Part shown: positions 1 through 8,006 of the stretch, in pieces | Layout: each line of letters opens with the position of its first letter | How positions within the stretch are numbered: the stretch's first letter is position 1 | Assembly: GCA_947306175.1 (NCBI GenBank) | Contig: CAMZFV010000021.1 | Coordinates: forward strand, 1-49,869 | Direction of reading: 5' to 3' | DNA: 49,869 nucleotides | DNA from: an uncultured Prevotellaceae bacterium | GTDB lineage: Bacteria > Bacteroidota > Bacteroidia > Bacteroidales > Muribaculaceae | Notes under the pieces: generated by a model | Database searches by the model: none | Told to the model about the DNA's origin: nothing | What the model saw: only the letters and a program-made list of their open reading frames with translations | Program-made: the position numbers and the translations under genes

Positions 1-296
1 TTGCGCTGTTGGAACTTGAACTTCTGGTAGTCCATCACGCGGCACACGGGGGGCTCGGCTTGGGGGGCAATCAGGATGAGGTCCAGCTCTTGCCCTTCGG
101 CGATTTTGAGGGCTTCCTCGATGGGATAAATGCCCTGCTCCACGTTGTCACCCACCAGGCGCACCTCTCTGGCACGAATTTCATCGTTGATCAGGTTGGT
201 GTCTTCTTTTTTGCCGGCCATCTGGCGATTTCGGCCTCTTGGCCTGGTGGCATTGCTCGGGCGCTTAGGCCCTGGGCGATACGGTTTTTTGTTCAT
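1..296 (-). CDS. infC: Translation initiation factor IF-3, N-terminal part (cut by window edge)
   Basis: IF-3 binds the 30S subunit, keeps subunits apart and proofreads start-codon selection. The visible 98 residues begin [13 protein letters not shown], a basic Bacteroidetes-type N-tail. The conserved IF-3 N domain follows ([16 protein letters not shown], then [15 protein letters not shown], then [19 protein letters not shown]). The C domain lies beyond the left edge. The ATG at 296 is preceded directly by an in-frame TGA, so translation cannot start further upstream. A rare start inside the tail, as used for IF-3 autoregulation in E. coli, is possible but not indicated. It lies 75 bp downstream of thrS on the same strand, the classical thrS-infC(-rpmI-rplT) arrangement. 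The last two genes would lie outside the window. Confidence 0.95.
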   Translation of the reverse strand, partial: MNKKPYRPGPKRPSNATRPRGRNRQMAGKKEDTNLINDEIRAREVRLVGDNVEQGIYPIEEALKIAEGQELDLILIAPQAEPPVCRVMDYQKFKFQQR

Positions 297-337
297 TCAG
301 CAGTTTTACAATTGTTAGTATTATCGTGACAATCAAG

Positions 338-369
338 CACTTCCATACGACACACGTCGCACGGAAGTG
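338..369 (-). promoter_or_regulatory. Intercistronic hairpin between thrS and infC
   Basis: Two 14-nt arms (338-351 and 356-369) pair around a 4-nt loop, with two G-U wobbles when read on the minus strand. There is no T-run after it, so it is not a typical terminator. It sits a few bases after the thrS stop and about 40 bases before the infC start. It could be a processing or stability element, or part of translational control of infC. The role is inference. Confidence 0.5.
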
Positions 370-371
370 GC

Positions 372-2306
372 TTAAAAGTTGGTCATTTCTGCCACTTCGC
401 GATTAATATCGGCCGCAAAGGTAGTAATTTTTTTCGAACCTTGATCACCTTCGCCCTGTTTTCTTATAGAAATTTCTTCACATCCTGCTTCTTTTTCACC
501 AACGATGAGCAGATAAGGGATGCGTTTGAGCTCGTTGTCACGGATCTTACGGCCGATTTTCTCGTTGCGGTCATCGACGATGGCACGCACGTCAAGTTTG
601 TTCAGCTCGTCAGCCACATGGTGGGCATAGTCGTTGAACTTCTCGCTGATGGGCAGCACGACGCACTGGTCGGGAACCAGCCACAGCGGCAGCTTGCCGG
701 CGGTGTGCTCGAGCAGCACGGCCACGAAGCGCTCCAGCGAGCCGAAGGGGGCACGGTGGATCATCACGGGACGGTGCTTCTGGTTGTCGGCGCCGGTGTA
801 TTCGAGCTGGAAGCGCTCGGGCAGGTTGTAGTCCACCTGGATGGTGCCCAACTGCCAGCGGCGGCCCAAGGCGTCCTTCACCATGAAGTCGAGCTTGGGG
901 CCGTAGAATGCGGCCTCACCCTGCACCTGCTTGGCGACCAGACCCTTTTCCTCACAGGCCTCAACGATGGCGCGCTCGGCCTTTTCCCAAACCTCGTCGG
1001 TGCCGACGTATTTCTCCTTGTTGTTGGGGTCACGCAGCGAGATCTGAGCCTCGTAGTCGAAACCGAACACCTTGAAGATGAACGAGATGATATCCATCAC
1101 ACCGAGGAACTCCTGCTTCAGCTGGTCGGGCGTGCAGAAAAGGTGGGCATCGTCCTGGGTGAAGCTGCGCACGCGGGTCAAGCCGTGCAGCTCACCACTC
1201 TGCTCGTAGCGGTAAACGGTACCGAACTCGGCATAGCGGATGGGCAGGTCACGGTAGCTGCGGGGCGATGTCTTGTAGATCTCGCAGTGGTGGGGGCAGT
1301 TCATGGGTTTGAGCATGTATTCCTCGCCCTCCTCGGGAGTGGTGATGGGACGGAACGAGTCCTTACCATATTTTGCATAGTGGCCACTGGTTACATAGAG
1401 CAGCTTGTTACCGATGTGCGGCGTGATGACCTGCTGGTAGCCGTAGCGCTTCTGGATCTTGGCGAGCATGTCCTGCAGGCGGTTGCGCAATGCGGCACCC
1501 TTGGGAAGCCACAGGGGCAGACCCTGGCCCACGTTCTGGGAGAAGGCAAACAGCTCCATCTCCTTGCCGATCTTGCGGTGGTCACGTTTCTTGGCCTCCT
1601 CAAGCAGCACGAGGTATTCGTCGAGCATCTTCTTCTTGGGGAAGGAGATACCATACACGCGGGTCAATTGGGGACGGGTTTCGTCACCGCGCCAGTAAGC
1701 GCCGGCGAGCGACATCACCTTCACGGCCTTGATAGCGCCTGTCGAGGGAATGTGCGGGCCACGGCACAGGTCGGTGAAGTTGCCCTGGGTATAGGTGGAG
1801 ATGTGACCATCCTCGAGGTCGTTGATGAGCTCGCACTTCAGGGTCTGGCCCTTGTCGCCAAAGAACTTCAGTGCGTCAGCCTTGCTGATTTCAGCACGCT
1901 GCACCGTCTCGTTCTTCTGCACGAGTTCCATCATCTTCTTCTCGATCTTGGCGAAGTCAGCGTCGGTCAAGGGGTTGCCACCTGTGTCGATGTCATAGTA
2001 GAAACCGTTCTCGATGGCGGGACCGATACCGAACTGGATACCATCATAAAGTTCTTGCAATGCCTCGGCGAGCAAGTGTGCCGAGGTGTGCCAGAAGGCG
2101 TGCTTGCCCTCGGCGTCTTCCCACTTGAAGAACTTGATATCGCCATCCATACAAATGGGGCGTGAGATATCCCATTCCTCGTCGTTTAATGATGCGGCCA
2201 GCACGTTGCGTGCAAAGCCTTCGCTAATGCTCTTGGCAATGTCGAGAGGGGTCACTCCACTCTCATATTGACGTACATTGCCGTCAGGAAACTTAATGTT
2301 AATCAT
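372..2306 (-). CDS. thrS: Threonyl-tRNA synthetase
   Basis: Charges tRNA-Thr with threonine in the cytoplasm and hydrolyses mischarged Ser-tRNA-Thr. The 644-residue length is normal for the family. An N-terminal TGS domain (about 1-60) is followed by the editing domain with HTSAH at 73-77 and CRGPH further on, which supply the editing-site H and C ligands. Next come the class II catalytic core (zinc ligands in MNCPHHC, in the HGLTR/DDAHLFC region and in [10 protein letters not shown]) and a C-terminal anticodon-binding domain ([16 protein letters not shown] onward). A −7 promoter box lies about 65 bp upstream of the ATG, and infC follows on the same strand. A short 7-bp stem (GTTGTAC/GTACAAC) in the leader could be regulatory, but no T-box is visible. 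Confidence 0.98.
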   Translation of the reverse strand: MINIKFPDGNVRQYESGVTPLDIAKSISEGFARNVLAASLNDEEWDISRPICMDGDIKFFKWEDAEGKHAFWHTSAHLLAEALQELYDGIQFGIGPAIENGFYYDIDTGGNPLTDADFAKIEKKMMELVQKNETVQRAEISKADALKFFGDKGQTLKCELINDLEDGHISTYTQGNFTDLCRGPHIPSTGAIKAVKVMSLAGAYWRGDETRPQLTRVYGISFPKKKMLDEYLVLLEEAKKRDHRKIGKEMELFAFSQNVGQGLPLWLPKGAALRNRLQDMLAKIQKRYGYQQVITPHIGNKLLYVTSGHYAKYGKDSFRPITTPEEGEEYMLKPMNCPHHCEIYKTSPRSYRDLPIRYAEFGTVYRYEQSGELHGLTRVRSFTQDDAHLFCTPDQLKQEFLGVMDIISFIFKVFGFDYEAQISLRDPNNKEKYVGTDEVWEKAERAIVEACEEKGLVAKQVQGEAAFYGPKLDFMVKDALGRRWQLGTIQVDYNLPERFQLEYTGADNQKHRPVMIHRAPFGSLERFVAVLLEHTAGKLPLWLVPDQCVVLPISEKFNDYAHHVADELNKLDVRAIVDDRNEKIGRKIRDNELKRIPYLLIVGEKEAGCEEISIRKQGEGDQGSKKITTFAADINREVAEMTNF

Positions 2307-2370
2307 AATAAGTTATTGATAATTAATGGTTTGCGTTGTACCCTACAACAGTACAACATATTTTAGCCTG

Positions 2371-2378
2371 CAAAGTTA
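2371..2378 (-). promoter_or_regulatory. Bacteroidetes −7 box for thrS
   Basis: TAACTTTG on the minus strand matches the Bacteroidetes −7 consensus TAnnTTTG. It predicts a leader of about 60 nt for thrS. A 7-bp-period TAG array lies immediately upstream, over the −33 region. Confidence 0.6.
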
Positions 2379-2389
2379 GTAAAAAAGGC

Positions 2390-2417
2390 TTTAGGTTTTA
2401 GGCTTTAGGCTTTAGTT
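2390..2417. repeat. 7-bp-period TAG array, copy 1
   Basis: Four heptamers of the form TTTAGGN/TTTAGTT, with TAG at 2392, 2399, 2406 and 2413, exactly 7 bp apart. It belongs to the dispersed family also seen at 2682, 4130, 7934, 7972 (inverted), 21243 and 33207. Confidence 0.8.
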
Positions 2418-2958
2418 TTTTGGCTGACGCGTACTTTTTTTTCAGACAACAGGAACAACATTGAAGACAAATCGTTGACAACACTTCTTTGTTTTTATGT
2501 TGAAAAGCAATGGGGTGGTTTTGGGGGTGGTTTTGCAACCCGTTGATTTTCAAGCCTTGTTTTGTCCGCTCCAAAATAAAAGGGGTGGTGCGCGATCATT
2601 AATGAATGTTAAACGTATTTCAAAGACCTGAAATGCAAAGGTAAAACCCTCAACAACCACTCCACCATGTCAAAAAGTTTTTAGTCCCTAGTCCTTAGTT
2701 TCTAGCTGGCTGGCGCGCTCTTTATTAGAAACTACGAATTACGCTAATTTTGCTAATTTGCATCCGCATTCCTTTCTTCAAACAATGTTTTTCAAACAAC
2801 ATTTACAACGTTGAACAATGTGAACAACTTTTTTTTATAACAACTGAAACCTCTGAATTATCTGGGCTGACGCGCTCCTTGGGTCAAATAAACTGGGACA
2901 ACTAAATTGTTGTCAAGCCCCTAAGCCAAGACCTTTAGTCCCTTAAGCAAAAAAACAT
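2418..2958. other. Long gene-free gap with repeated GGCTGrCGCG motif
   Basis: No convincing coding frame is present here. It carries three copies of a 10-bp motif GGCTG(A/G)CGCG at 2422-2431, 2708-2717 and 2865-2874. The last two are followed by CTC, and the first two are preceded by a TAG heptamer array. It also has AT-rich runs and recurring AACAACATT-like strings. It lies between the divergent thrS and M50 peptidase genes and looks like decayed or repeat-expanded spacer. No function can be assigned. Confidence 0.5.
2682..2705. repeat. 7-bp-period TAG array, copy 2
   Basis: TAG at 2682, 2689, 2696 and 2703 with variable intervening bases (TCCC, TCCT, TTTC). The phase is the same as in the other arrays, but the heptamer is different. 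Confidence 0.7.
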
Positions 2959-2966
2959 TACCTTTG
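2959..2966 (+). promoter_or_regulatory. −7 box for the M50-type peptidase
   Basis: TACCTTTG, 30 nt before the ATG at 2997. Matches TAnnTTTG. Confidence 0.65.
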
Positions 2967-2996
2967 TGGGTGGAATAACAAAAATGATATCTGTTT

Positions 2997-4139
2997 ATGA
3001 AAGGGATTTTAAAGATAGCCTTATACTTGTTCATCGGGGGGCTGGCTGGATATTTCATCGCCATTATGATTATCGCCTTTATTGAGGGTGAACCGATCAC
3101 TTCGGCTTTCAACCCAAATCATGGAGTCAAAGGCATTAAGCTGGTTTACCTCGTTGCAGTAGCCTTATTTGCCGCATTGATTGGCTTTATGATACAGCTT
3201 ATCATCCACGAGGGCGGCCACCTAGTGGCAGGACTGCTGACTGGATACAAGTTCGTGTCATTCCGTTTCCTGAACTGGACGATCATCCGCAAGGGCGGGC
3301 GCCTGCAGTGGCGCAAATATGAGTTGGCGGGTACGGGAGGCCAGTACCTTCTTGCCCCACCCGACAAGCCGTTAGAGCAAATCGACACGCGCTGCTACAA
3401 CGCGGGCGGCGTATTGGCCAACATCCTGCTCTCGATTATCGGCATCCTCTTGCTCGTGTTCGCTGACATGCCCACATGGCTGAACATCTTTTGGGCTGTC
3501 ACCAGTTTCGTGGGGATCTTTATCGCTCTTACCAACGGCATCCCGATGAAGATGGGCGGCGTGGCCAACGACGGCAGCAACCTGTTCCAACTGGAAAAAG
3601 ACTTGCCAGGGAAGCAGTGTTTCTGCAACGTGCTCGAATTCAACGCACGCAATCAGGAGGGCGAGCGATACGGCGAAATGCCGGACCGCCTGTTCGAGGT
3701 ACCACAGCCCATCGACTGGAAAAACAGTATGCATGTTGCCGCAGTACTCGCATCAGCCACACGCATGCAGAGCATGCCCCAGTGGGAAGAGTCCTACGAA
3801 CTGCTGACCGAGGCCTGCAACCACCTAAACGACATGATGCTCCTGTATCAGTTGGAGGTGAAGAACCTGATGACGCTGGCCTGCATTGCAACAGGGCGCG
3901 ACGAGGAAGCACGCCAGCACTATACCCCCGACTTGGCCAAGCACGTCGCCCGCCATGCCGCCACCCAGAGCGACAAGCAGCTGACCCTCATGGCCGTTGC
4001 CCTCGCCCTCGACAGCGACCGTCCTGCGGCCGAAAAGATTTACCACGACCTGCAGGCCAACCGCGACAAGTACATCCACCAGAGTGATGTCGCCATGAGT
4101 CTCGACCTCATGCAGTGGCTGCTGGGAGTTAGGAGTTAG
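2997..4139 (+). CDS. M50-type membrane zinc metallopeptidase-like protein
   Basis: A 380-residue membrane protein. Hydrophobic helices lie at about 5-28 and 47-80. HEGGH at 71-75, inside a helix, fits the HExxH zinc-binding and catalytic motif of site-2-protease/M50 peptidases. More membrane segments (about 138-185) lead to NDG at 191-193, the place where the family usually has its third zinc ligand in a D-containing motif. The C-terminal 180 residues look soluble and helical and may be TPR-like. M50 members cut membrane proteins or act as M50-like chaperones, and the substrate here is unknown. It stands alone, with its own −7 box and a convergent neighbour. Its stop codon (TAG, 4137-4139) is one of the TAGs of a 7-bp repeat array, so the last residues GVRS are encoded by the array. 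Confidence 0.75.
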   Translation: MKGILKIALYLFIGGLAGYFIAIMIIAFIEGEPITSAFNPNHGVKGIKLVYLVAVALFAALIGFMIQLIIHEGGHLVAGLLTGYKFVSFRFLNWTIIRKGGRLQWRKYELAGTGGQYLLAPPDKPLEQIDTRCYNAGGVLANILLSIIGILLLVFADMPTWLNIFWAVTSFVGIFIALTNGIPMKMGGVANDGSNLFQLEKDLPGKQCFCNVLEFNARNQEGERYGEMPDRLFEVPQPIDWKNSMHVAAVLASATRMQSMPQWEESYELLTEACNHLNDMMLLYQLEVKNLMTLACIATGRDEEARQHYTPDLAKHVARHAATQSDKQLTLMAVALALDSDRPAAEKIYHDLQANRDKYIHQSDVAMSLDLMQWLLGVRS

Positions 4140-4153
4140 GGGTTAGGAGTTAG
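4130..4153. repeat. 7-bp-period TAG array, copy 3, supplying a stop codon
   Basis: (A/G)GTTAGG units with TAG at 4130, 4137, 4144 and 4151. The first two units lie inside the 3' end of the M50-type gene and the second TAG is its stop. Confidence 0.8.
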
Positions 4154-4180
4154 GGGTTTGCTGTAGGGGATCATCAACAG

Positions 4181-4212
4181 AAATGGCCATGGATAATCAT
4201 TCATGGCCATTT
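4181..4212. terminator. Bidirectional terminator-like hairpin between convergent genes
   Basis: Perfect 11-bp stem (AAATGGCCATG, 4181-4191, with 4202-4212) and 10-nt loop, between two genes that end towards each other. T-rich sequence follows on the plus strand. A strong T-run is lacking. Confidence 0.6.
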
Positions 4213-4241
4213 ATTGTTGTTTTCAAAGAGGGGTTTCTAAT

Positions 4242-5030
4242 CTAGAGGGCGAGGCGCAGTCCTATGTAATTGGCTTCTCTCATGGGAGGAGAGGAACTGC
4301 GGTAGGTCACTCGGCAATACTTGGCAAAGCTGCTCCAGCCGCCACCACGCAGCACGCGCTCGGTGCCGGTATCGGGGCCAGTGGGATTGGTCTGTGCCTG
4401 GTTGGTGTAGCTGCCATACAAGTCCTGACACCATTCCCAAACGTTACCCGACATGTCATAGAGGCCCAACTCGTTGGGCTTCTTGGTGGCCACTACGTCG
4501 GTAGCATGGGCTATATTATGGGCACACCACATCACATCCTGATAGGTGTCGCCACCGGCATAGACAAAGCCCTGGCTCTTCTTGCCACCACGCGCGGCAT
4601 ATTCCCATTCGGCCTCGGTGGGAAGTCGGAATTTCTTGCCCGTTATTTTGTTCAGTTCGGCGATAAACCTCTGGCAATCGTTCCAGGAGACTTCTTCTAC
4701 AGGATATAGCAAGTTGTTGGCGTAATAGCTGGGGTTGCTCTCCATGACGGCAGACCACAACTCCTGTGTCACCTCGGTCTCACCGATGCAGAAAGTCGAT
4801 ACCGTCACCTCGTGTGGTGGCATTTCGCAATCAAGTGCCATAGTGTCCAGATCGGTCGTGGTGCCCATCGTGAAAGTGCCGCCCTCGACGCGTATCATCT
4901 TGAATTTCACGCCATTCACATTAAAGGTCTCAACAGGTTCGTAGGACGTCGGTGCATCATTCTCATCAGTGCATGCCGTTAATGCCAGCAGGACCAGCAG
5001 CATTGCCGTGAGTTTCCGTGTCATGTTCAT
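4242..5030 (-). CDS. Lipoprotein with sulfatase-modifying-factor (FGE-like) domain, catalytic Cys missing
   Basis: A 262-residue protein with a lipoprotein signal peptide (LLVLLALTAC, lipid-attached Cys about residue 20). The SUMF1/FGE fold follows: GGTFTMG, then HEVTVSTFCIGETEVT, FRLPTEAEWEYAARGG, MSGNVWEWCQD and RVLRGGGW. In true formylglycine-generating enzymes two cysteines five residues apart follow RGGSW. Here the first position is Ser234 and only Cys239 remains, so sulfatase activation is unlikely. Such proteins in Bacteroidetes are often non-enzymatic, ligand-binding or gliding/secretion-related (GldK/GldJ-like). It is monocistronic and convergent with the M50-type gene. No sulfatase is nearby. 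The exact role is unknown. Confidence 0.85.
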   Translation of the reverse strand: MNMTRKLTAMLLVLLALTACTDENDAPTSYEPVETFNVNGVKFKMIRVEGGTFTMGTTTDLDTMALDCEMPPHEVTVSTFCIGETEVTQELWSAVMESNPSYYANNLLYPVEEVSWNDCQRFIAELNKITGKKFRLPTEAEWEYAARGGKKSQGFVYAGGDTYQDVMWCAHNIAHATDVVATKKPNELGLYDMSGNVWEWCQDLYGSYTNQAQTNPTGPDTGTERVLRGGGWSSFAKYCRVTYRSSSPPMREANYIGLRLAL

Positions 5031-5256
5031 AATATTACAACAGATTAATAATTGCTTTTTTGGTTTGTTAGTTTATGTGTTCGCGATGTTGTTTTTCGCA
5101 GTACAATATTAAAAACTGCCCGGCCGTGGTTTTATTGTATCCATTATCTTCTTTTAACATAGCTTGGCAGATACCATTGTGCTTGTTGCCTTTCTTATTC
5201 ACCTTTTTTATATGGATGCCGATGCCATCCAGGAAGTAAATGTGTTTTATTTGTTG

Positions 5257-5264
5257 TACCTTTG
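5257..5264 (+). promoter_or_regulatory. −7 box that fixes the helicase start
   Basis: TACCTTTG ends 8 nt before the ATG at 5273. It lies inside the longer open frame that begins at 5240, so that upstream start cannot be on the mRNA. The transcript would be leaderless or have a leader of a few bases. Confidence 0.7.
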
Positions 5265-5272
5265 CGGAGAAA

Positions 5273-7195
5273 ATGAGTCACGCGTCAGTCATAGCACAGC
5301 TGCAACAGCAGCGGCATCTGCTCCAACTGGAATACCAGGAGGAGAAGGAAGCCTATCGCCAGCAGACCGAGAGCATCGGGCTGGCGCGCAAGGTGACGCG
5401 CGGCGATGCGTGGTATCCGCTGCACCTGGGCCGCACCTACTACAACTCGATTAACCAGTACTGCATCGAGGCGACCCGCCATGGCGACGAGGAGATTGAC
5501 CACAACTTCGAGTACGGCAAGCCCGTCGTGTTCTTCAGTGCCGAAGCGCCTGCAGGCGACCTCAAGCAGGCGACCAACATCCATTACTTCAACTTCACGG
5601 GCACCATCTCTTATGTCGATGGCAACCGCATGGTCGTCGCCATCCCCGAGGGGCACACGCTGGAACTGCAAAACACCCAGCATCCCGTGGGCCTGCAACT
5701 GTTCTTTGACGAGACGAGTTACCGCTTCATGTTTGACGCGCTGGAGCGGGTCATGAACGCCAAGGGAAACCGCCTGGCCTACCTGCGCGACCTGTTCTAC
5801 AGCCACCAGCCTGCCGGGACGTTCACCTTTGAGGCGATGCGCTTCCCGTGGCTCAACAAGAGCCAGGAACGCGCCGTCAACGACGTGTTGCGTTCCAAGG
5901 ACGTGCGCGTGCTGCACGGCCCACCAGGCACAGGCAAGACGACCACGCTGGTCGAGGCCATCAACGAGACGCTCATGCGCGAGACCCAGGTGCTCGTGTG
6001 CGCCCAGAGCAACACTGCCGTCGATTGGATCAGCGAGAAACTGGTGGATTGCGGCATCCCCGTCCTGCGGCTCGGCAATCCCACGCGTGTCAACGACAAG
6101 ATGCTGAGTTTCACCTATGAGCGCCGCTTTGCCGACCACCCCGACTACCCCAAGCTCTGGCAGGTGAGGCGTACCATCCGCGAGATGCGGCGCAAGCGGC
6201 GTGAGACGGGCGAACGCTTCCACCAGCGGCTCGACCGCCTCAAGGAAGTAGCCGTCGAGCTGGAGGTGCGCATCAACGCCGACATCTTTGGCCAGGTACG
6301 CGTCATTGCCTCCACCCTCGTCGGGGCGGGCAACAAGCTGCTTGATGGTCATAAGTTCGGCACCCTGTTCATCGACGAGGCCGCCCAGGCCCTCGAAGCC
6401 GCCTGCTGGATTCCCATCCGCCGCGCCAGCCGCGTGATTTTTGCCGGCGACCACTGCCAGCTCCCGCCCACCGTCAAGTGCCTCGAGGCCCTGAAGGGCG
6501 GCCTGGGCAAGACTCTGATGGAGCGCATCGTCGAGAACAAGCCCGAGTGCGTCTCCCTGCTGCAGGTGCAATACCGCATGAACGACGAAATCATGCAGTT
6601 CAGCAGCGACTACTTCTACCATGGCCAGATGACGTCGGCTCCCGAGGTCGCCCATCGCCTCATCCACGAGGGCGATGCGCCCATCCTGTGGTTCGACACC
6701 TCGGCCATCAACCTGGGCGAAGACGAGCGGCAAGACTTCAGGGAACAATTCATCGGGGAGTCCTTCGGGCGCGTCAACAAGGGCGAGGCTAACCTGACCA
6801 TCAGTCTGTTACAGATTTATTTCCAGCGCATCGGCAAGCAGCGCATCCTCGATGACCGCATCGACGTGGGCATCATTTCACCTTACCGTGCCCAGGTCCA
6901 GTACCTGAAGCGCCTCATCAAGAAACGCGCCTTTTTCAAGCCCTACCGCCACCTCATCTCGGTCAACACCGTCGATGGCTTCCAGGGGCAGGAGCGCGAC
7001 GTCATCCTCATCTCGCTGGTACGCGCCAACGACGCGGGCCAAATCGGCTTCCTGCGCGACCTGCGGCGCATGAACGTCGCCATCACCCGCGCCCGCATGA
7101 AACTCTTCATCCTGGGCGACGCCACGACCATGACACGCCACCCCTTCTACAAACGCCTCTTCGACTACATCCAACAAGTCAGAGGTCTAAATTGA
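5273..7195 (+). CDS. Superfamily I helicase, UPF1/DNA2/IGHMBP2-like
   Basis: A 640-residue ATP-dependent nucleic-acid helicase of the AAA_11/AAA_12 type. An N-terminal region of about 190 residues includes a beta-barrel-like stretch. Walker A GPPGTGKTTT starts near residue 216, and Walker B reads FIDEAAQA. Motif III is GDHCQLPPT, motif IV QYRMNDEIM, motif V VDGFQGQERDV, and motif VI RRMNVAITRAR. All are intact, so it should be an active translocase. Bacterial members are thought to act in DNA or RNA repair and processing, and the substrate is not visible. The start was set at 5273 because a −7 promoter box occupies 5257-5264. The gene is monocistronic, GC-rich and native-looking, and ends against the convergent thiamine operon. 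Confidence 0.92.
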   Translation: MSHASVIAQLQQQRHLLQLEYQEEKEAYRQQTESIGLARKVTRGDAWYPLHLGRTYYNSINQYCIEATRHGDEEIDHNFEYGKPVVFFSAEAPAGDLKQATNIHYFNFTGTISYVDGNRMVVAIPEGHTLELQNTQHPVGLQLFFDETSYRFMFDALERVMNAKGNRLAYLRDLFYSHQPAGTFTFEAMRFPWLNKSQERAVNDVLRSKDVRVLHGPPGTGKTTTLVEAINETLMRETQVLVCAQSNTAVDWISEKLVDCGIPVLRLGNPTRVNDKMLSFTYERRFADHPDYPKLWQVRRTIREMRRKRRETGERFHQRLDRLKEVAVELEVRINADIFGQVRVIASTLVGAGNKLLDGHKFGTLFIDEAAQALEAACWIPIRRASRVIFAGDHCQLPPTVKCLEALKGGLGKTLMERIVENKPECVSLLQVQYRMNDEIMQFSSDYFYHGQMTSAPEVAHRLIHEGDAPILWFDTSAINLGEDERQDFREQFIGESFGRVNKGEANLTISLLQIYFQRIGKQRILDDRIDVGIISPYRAQVQYLKRLIKKRAFFKPYRHLISVNTVDGFQGQERDVILISLVRANDAGQIGFLRDLRRMNVAITRARMKLFILGDATTMTRHPFYKRLFDYIQQVRGLN

Positions 7196-7197
7196 AA

Positions 7198-7276
7198 ACA
7201 ATAAATACAACAAATACAAATAGCTGTCCAGCAATGATTTCGGACTGGATAGCTTTGTAATTATTGTATTTATTGT
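7198..7276. terminator. Long nested inverted repeat, bidirectional terminator
   Basis: The outer arms ACAATAAATACAA (7198-7210) and TTGTATTTATTGT (7264-7276) are perfectly complementary. An inner, imperfect stem (7216-7230 with 7246-7258) closes on TCCAG/CTGGA. It fills the gap between the convergent helicase and pnuT genes, and a T6 run follows on the plus strand. Confidence 0.7.
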
Positions 7277-7284
7277 CTTCTTTT

Positions 7285-7926
7285 TTACGTGGTGGGGATT
7301 TTTTTGAGCCACTGGCGGTAGCCCAGGACGGCCATCACGGTATAGAAGGCGTAGAGGCAGGCCGTGAAGGGAATCTGCTTGTAAACGTAGAGGACGGTGC
7401 ACACGGCATCGACGACGAGCCACAGCAGCCACTGCTCGGCATACTTCTGAGCCAGCGCCCACAGCGCCACCATACTGAGCGCCGTCGTGAAACTGTCGCA
7501 CACGGGCACGCTGCTGTCGGTATAGGTAATCAGCACCCAATAGATGATGCCCCACAGCGCCAAGCCCACAAGCGCCACAGGCAGCACACGCCGCAAGGGG
7601 AAACGGGTGATGGGACGTTCCCCGCCTTTAGGAGACGCAAGATTTTGCGTCTCTACATCGTCGGCACAGGTTCTTCTGCCCCACCGCCATACGGCGTAGC
7701 CATAAATGGCGGCAAGCACGTAATACACCTCCATGCCGAAGTCGGCATACAGTCCGCGCGCCCAGTACAGATAGCCGTGCACGATGGGCATGATGACGCT
7801 CACCAGCCACAGCCAGATGCTCGCCTTGAACTCCAGCCACAGGTAAATGAGCCCCAAAACCAAGCCTGCCAGGTCAATCGCCTTGACCCAGGTGAAATCG
7901 CTGAAGTATTGAACAATCGTCTCCAT
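7285..7926 (-). CDS. pnuT: PnuC-family vitamin transporter, probably thiamine (PnuT)
   Basis: A 213-residue inner-membrane protein with about seven hydrophobic helices and a typical PnuC-family fold (VKAIDLAGLVLGLIYLWL; GLYADFGMEVYYVLAAIYGY; LLWLVVDAVCTVLYVYK). PnuC proteins carry nicotinamide riboside. In Bacteroidetes, relatives linked to a TPP riboswitch and an outer-membrane receptor are assigned to thiamine (PnuT), and that is the context here: it follows the riboswitch-controlled TonB receptor on the same strand. No thiamine pyrophosphokinase gene accompanies it in this window. Oddly, residues about 91-99 (VETQNLASP) in a cytoplasmic loop are encoded by a copy of a dispersed palindrome. 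The neighbouring PKGGERP also looks inserted. Confidence 0.85.
   Translation of the reverse strand: METIVQYFSDFTWVKAIDLAGLVLGLIYLWLEFKASIWLWLVSVIMPIVHGYLYWARGLYADFGMEVYYVLAAIYGYAVWRWGRRTCADDVETQNLASPKGGERPITRFPLRRVLPVALVGLALWGIIYWVLITYTDSSVPVCDSFTTALSMVALWALAQKYAEQWLLWLVVDAVCTVLYVYKQIPFTACLYAFYTVMAVLGYRQWLKKIPTT
7632..7653. repeat. GAGACGCAA palindrome, copy 1 (inside pnuT)
   Basis: A 22-bp near-perfect palindrome (one mismatch), GAGACGCAAGATTTTGCGTC followed by TC. It is read in frame as VETQNLAS in PnuT. The same element is intergenic at 19568 and 39712. Confidence 0.8.
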
Positions 7927-7933
7927 CAGGTTT

Positions 7934-7995
7934 TAGGTTTTAGGCTCTAGGCTTTAGGACGCGGATGCCACCTAACGCCTAACACCTAATGCCTA
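7934..7995. repeat. Pair of inverted 7-bp-period arrays, copies 4a/4b
   Basis: TAG at 7934, 7941, 7948 and 7955 (TTTAGGN heptamers). Then CTA at 7972, 7979, 7986 and 7993 (CCTAAyg heptamers), the same repeat on the other strand. They face each other across about 14 bp and could fold into a hairpin. Located between the TonB receptor and pnuT in the thiamine operon. Confidence 0.8.
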
Positions 7996-8006
7996 ATGCC
8001 TCATTT

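Noticed and set aside
441..2165. Long open frame (574 codons) on the plus strand opposite thrS
   Set aside because: It is the antisense shadow of a fully conserved thrS. Its translation shows no domain and it has no promoter.
5285..6748. 487-codon open frame opposite the helicase
   Set aside because: Shadow frame: the helicase motifs on the plus strand are complete.
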